A DNA stretch of 64,000 nt, taken from positions 535,692 to 599,691 of the forward strand of contig NZ_JACDUR010000003.1 of NCBI RefSeq assembly GCF_013761175.1. The letters are read 5' to 3'. Under the pieces are notes generated by a model. The model saw nothing but the letters and a program-made list of their open reading frames with translations. It was not told the origin of the DNA and ran no database searches. The translations under genes and the position numbers were made by a program. Position 1 is the first letter of the stretch; each line of letters opens with the position of its first letter. Origin of the DNA: Nonomuraea soli. Its GTDB lineage: Bacteria; Actinomycetota; Actinomycetes; Streptosporangiales; Streptosporangiaceae. Positions 61,844 through 64,000 of this stretch are shown here, piece by piece.

Positions 61844-62200
61844 GTGCTATCGCCCGAGTCCCGAATGCGCCGTGGTGCGGAGTTCACGGCTGCGGTCAAA
61901 CGGGGAACCCGTGCCGGCCGTCCGACCCTCGTGGTGCATCTGACCGATTCCGGGGAAGAGGCACCAAGGGTCGGATTCGTAGTGAGCAAGGCCGTCGGAA
62001 ACGCCGTGATCAGGAACAAGGTCAAGCGGCGGCTCCGACACCTGATCCGCGAGCGTCTCGACCGCCTCCCAAGAGGTAGCCTGCTGGTGGTACGCGCCAA
62101 CCCGCCTGCCGCCTCCGCGCGGTACGAGCAACTGGGCGCCGAACTCGACCTCGCGTTGGATCGAGTGCTCAGACGGCGCTCGACGGATGGACAGAGATGA
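61844..62200 (+). CDS. rnpA: Ribonuclease P protein component
   Basis: A 118-residue basic protein that binds RNase P RNA in tRNA maturation. The family signature [12 protein letters not shown] and [16 protein letters not shown] are intact. GTG at 61844 gives [20 protein letters not shown], aligning with the usual RnpA N-terminus; the GTG at 61835 would add three residues. The stop overlaps the yidD start by 4 nt (ATGA). The catalytic RNA (rnpB) is not in this window. Confidence 0.95.
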   Translation: MLSPESRMRRGAEFTAAVKRGTRAGRPTLVVHLTDSGEEAPRVGFVVSKAVGNAVIRNKVKRRLRHLIRERLDRLPRGSLLVVRANPPAASARYEQLGAELDLALDRVLRRRSTDGQR

Positions 62201-62463
62201 TGGAGCAGCTTGCGGAGCCCGGCCTCCCCGCCCGGGTCCTCATTGCCCCGATCCGGTTCTACCGGGCGTTCATCAGCCCGCTGCTCGGTCCACGCTGCCG
62301 CTTCTACCCCTCGTGCAGCGCATACGGACTGGAAGCGATAGCCGTACACGGTGCTCTGAAGGGCACCTGGCTGACCGTCCGGCGCATCGGGCGCTGCCAC
62401 CCTTTCCATCCTGGAGGCCTCGACCCGGTGCCCCCACGGTCCCACGAAACGCAAGGGAGCTAG
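62197..62463 (+). CDS. yidD: Membrane protein insertion efficiency factor YidD
   Basis: An 88-residue protein: [40 protein letters not shown], and [20 protein letters not shown], with the three conserved Cys of the family (C-R-F-Y-P-S-C-S and G-R-C-H). Associated with the membrane and helping YidC-mediated insertion. ATGA overlap with rnpA and 4 nt before yidC. Confidence 0.96.
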   Translation: MMEQLAEPGLPARVLIAPIRFYRAFISPLLGPRCRFYPSCSAYGLEAIAVHGALKGTWLTVRRIGRCHPFHPGGLDPVPPRSHETQGS

Positions 62464-62467
62464 CTCG

Positions 62468-63412
62468 GTGGAGTTCGGCTGGCTGAATTGGCTCTATACG
62501 GCCATCGCACAAGTCATCACCTGGATTCACCAGGCATATGGCACGTTCATCAACCCCGACAGCGGTCTCAACTGGGTGTTGACGATCGTCACGCTGACCG
62601 TGTTCATGCGGCTGCTGATCTTCCCGCTCTTCCTCAAGCAGATGCGCTCGTCGAAGAAGATGCAGGAGCTCGCTCCCAAGGTTCAGGAGCTCCGCAAGCG
62701 GTACAAGAACGACAAGCAGCGGATGAACCAGGAGGTCATGGCGCTCTACCAGGGCGCCGGGGCCAACCCCCTGGGTGGCTGCCTGCCGATCCTGGCGCAG
62801 TTCCCGATCTTCATCTCGATGTTCACGGTGCTCAACGCGATCGCCGACGTGAACCGTACGAACGTCTTCGGCATGCCCCCCGAGGTCGTCGCCAGCGCGC
62901 GTGAGGCCCACGTCTTCAGCGCCGGCATCTCCGAGACCTTCTTCTCCACCACCAGCGTGACCAGCAAGGTCATCATCGGCTTCTTCGTGGCCGTCAGCTC
63001 GCTGACCACCTTCCTCACCGTCAGGCAGAGCGTCACCCGCTCCATGGCCCAGATGCCTGACAACCCCATGGCGCAGCAGCAGAAGATCCTGATGTACATC
63101 AGCCCGCTGTTCGCCTTCTTCAGCCTGAACTTCCCGCTCGGCCTCATCCTCTACTGGGTCACCACCAACCTGTGGACTCTCGGCCAGCAGCACTGGTACT
63201 ACACGCGGCACCCGATGCCCCAGTTCGACGACAAGGGCCGCCTGATCCCGCACCAGCCGAAGCCCGGCCTGCTGTCGAAGTTCAGGAAGAGCGAGCCCGT
63301 CGTCGAGGAAGCCCCTCCGGCCGAGGCTCCCGCCGCCGAGGAGCCCAAGGCCGTCCGTAACCAGCCGTCCAGGCAGACCCGTAGTAAGCGCTCGGGCAGC
63401 AAGAAGTCCTAG
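62468..63412 (+). CDS. yidC: Membrane protein insertase YidC (Oxa1 family)
   Basis: A 314-residue membrane insertase with the five core helices: first at VLTIVTLTVFMRLLIFPLFL, the hydrophilic hairpin KKMQELAPKVQELRKRYKND, second at GGCLPILAQFPIFISMFTVL, others at KVIIGFFVAVSSLTTFLTV and PLFAFFSLNFPLGLILYWVT. A basic, Pro/Glu/Ala/Lys-rich C-terminal tail (from about 270) ends in RSGSGKKS-like residues for ribosome contact. GTG start with GGGAGC upstream. It acts with YidD and the Sec translocon. Confidence 0.96.
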   Translation: MEFGWLNWLYTAIAQVITWIHQAYGTFINPDSGLNWVLTIVTLTVFMRLLIFPLFLKQMRSSKKMQELAPKVQELRKRYKNDKQRMNQEVMALYQGAGANPLGGCLPILAQFPIFISMFTVLNAIADVNRTNVFGMPPEVVASAREAHVFSAGISETFFSTTSVTSKVIIGFFVAVSSLTTFLTVRQSVTRSMAQMPDNPMAQQQKILMYISPLFAFFSLNFPLGLILYWVTTNLWTLGQQHWYYTRHPMPQFDDKGRLIPHQPKPGLLSKFRKSEPVVEEAPPAEAPAAEEPKAVRNQPSRQTRSKRSGSKKS

Positions 63413-63445
63413 ACTCTGCGCTAGATCATGAAGGGGAGGCCTGTA

Positions 63446-63931
63446 GTGACCGAGGCCGAGCAGGTTAAGCCCGATGTCAACGCCCTCGAACAGGAGGGTG
63501 AGATCGCGGCCGACTACGTCGAGGGGCTGCTTGACATCGCCGACATCGATGGCGACATCGACATGGATGTCGAGGGCGACCGCGCGATGGTGTCGATCGT
63601 CGGTGTCAAGGGACACGACCTGGTGGGACCGGCCGGTGAGATCCTCGAGGCAATCCAGGAGCTCACCCGCCTGGCCGTGCACCGGCAGACGGGGGAGCGG
63701 TCGCGGCTGATGCTCGACATCTCCGGCTACCGCGAGAAGCGCCGGGCCGAGCTGTCCAAGCTGGGCTCCGACATCGCCGCCCAGGTCGCCAAGCTCGGCG
63801 AGCCCCGGTCGCTGCAGCCGATGACGCCGTTCGAGCGCAAGATCGTCCACGACGCGGTCGCCGCCGCCGGACTCCGCAGCGAGTCCGAGGGCGAGGAGCC
63901 GAACCGCTTCGTCGTGGTCATGCCTGCCTGA
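63446..63931 (+). CDS. Jag/KhpB-like KH-R3H RNA-binding protein
   Basis: A 161-residue cytoplasmic protein. The KH part is IADIDGDIDMDVEGDRAMVS to GHDLVGPAGEILEAIQELTR, and the R3H part is MTPFERKIVHDAVAAAGLRS, with RFVVVMPA at the end. Actinobacterial form is short and lacks the N-terminal Jag_N domain. GTG at 63446 is chosen because GGGAGG lies 6 nt upstream; an ATG at 63428 is also possible. Binds RNA; linked to cell-shape control in other Gram-positive bacteria. Confidence 0.92.
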   Translation: MTEAEQVKPDVNALEQEGEIAADYVEGLLDIADIDGDIDMDVEGDRAMVSIVGVKGHDLVGPAGEILEAIQELTRLAVHRQTGERSRLMLDISGYREKRRAELSKLGSDIAAQVAKLGEPRSLQPMTPFERKIVHDAVAAAGLRSESEGEEPNRFVVVMPA

Positions 63932-63945
63932 CGCCCGCTCGCGTG

Positions 63946-63984
63946 CCGCCGGTATCCCCTGTGGATACCGGCGGTTTCTCGTTT
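63946..63984 (+). terminator. Terminator after jag
   Basis: CCGCCGGTATCC (63946-63957), loop CCTGT and GGATACCGGCGG (63963-63974), followed by TTTCTCGTTT. A 12-bp stem with a T-rich tail; it ends the rpmH-jag transcript. Confidence 0.85.
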
Positions 63985-64000
63985 CCCCTGTCTCCTCCCG

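Overview
This is a GC-rich actinobacterial chromosome segment that runs into the replication origin. The right end carries the classic block gyrA - gyrB - DUF721/dciA - recF - gnd - dnaN - dnaA - rpmH - rnpA - yidD - yidC - jag, with many DnaA boxes in the two intergenic regions either side of dnaA. Gene order (gnd between dnaN and recF, DUF3566 gene and tRNA-Ile after gyrA), the many GTG/TTG starts, TTGTCCACA-type DnaA boxes and several apparently leaderless genes suggest a Streptosporangiales-like actinomycete (inference; species not determinable here).

The left 49 kb is accessory or metabolic DNA. 1-2.4 kb: partial ATPase/LuxR-type regulator and a secreted protein. 2.4-12.1 kb: a carbon-catabolism island (DUF4387, DUF1446/AtuA, 2-hydroxyacid dehydrogenase and MFS transporter divergent from a GntR regulator, tartrate-dehydrogenase-like enzyme and flavin-type oxidoreductase, then class II aldolase and PucR-type regulator). 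13.2-17.5 kb: LacI regulator, two esterases and a transporter with a clear operator. 17.5-31.5 kb: small regulators, an orphan histidine kinase, two CNNM/CorC-like membrane proteins, a LysR-esterase fusion, RibD-like reductases, and HxlR and PadR regulators with divergent enzymes. 31.6-37.2 kb: a chromate-resistance operon (phosphatase-like protein, split ChrB, MFS, ChrA) followed by a metal-sensing ArsR and a His-tailed MFS exporter. 37.2-39.8 kb: Lrp regulator, F420-type oxidoreductase, deaminase, methyltransferase. 39.9-46.7 kb: a sulfur module (YeiH exporter with a coupled 39-residue membrane peptide, SBP56/methanethiol oxidase, membrane protein, SsuD-like monooxygenase, SsuABC transporter). 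46.9-49.1 kb: YjbR-like and DinB-like genes, a gene-poor stretch and tRNA-Ile.

The sulfur module is the most coherent system: uptake of a sulfonate-like compound (SsuABC), FMNH2-dependent desulfonation (SsuD), methanethiol oxidation (SBP56) and probable sulfite export (YeiH). Its two transcription units share the 10-mer AATAGGTATT near their promoters. Between ssuA and ssuD a 30-bp tandem duplication has produced a 30-codon reading frame that overlaps both neighbours by 4 nt. No CRISPR array, insertion sequence or rRNA operon was seen.
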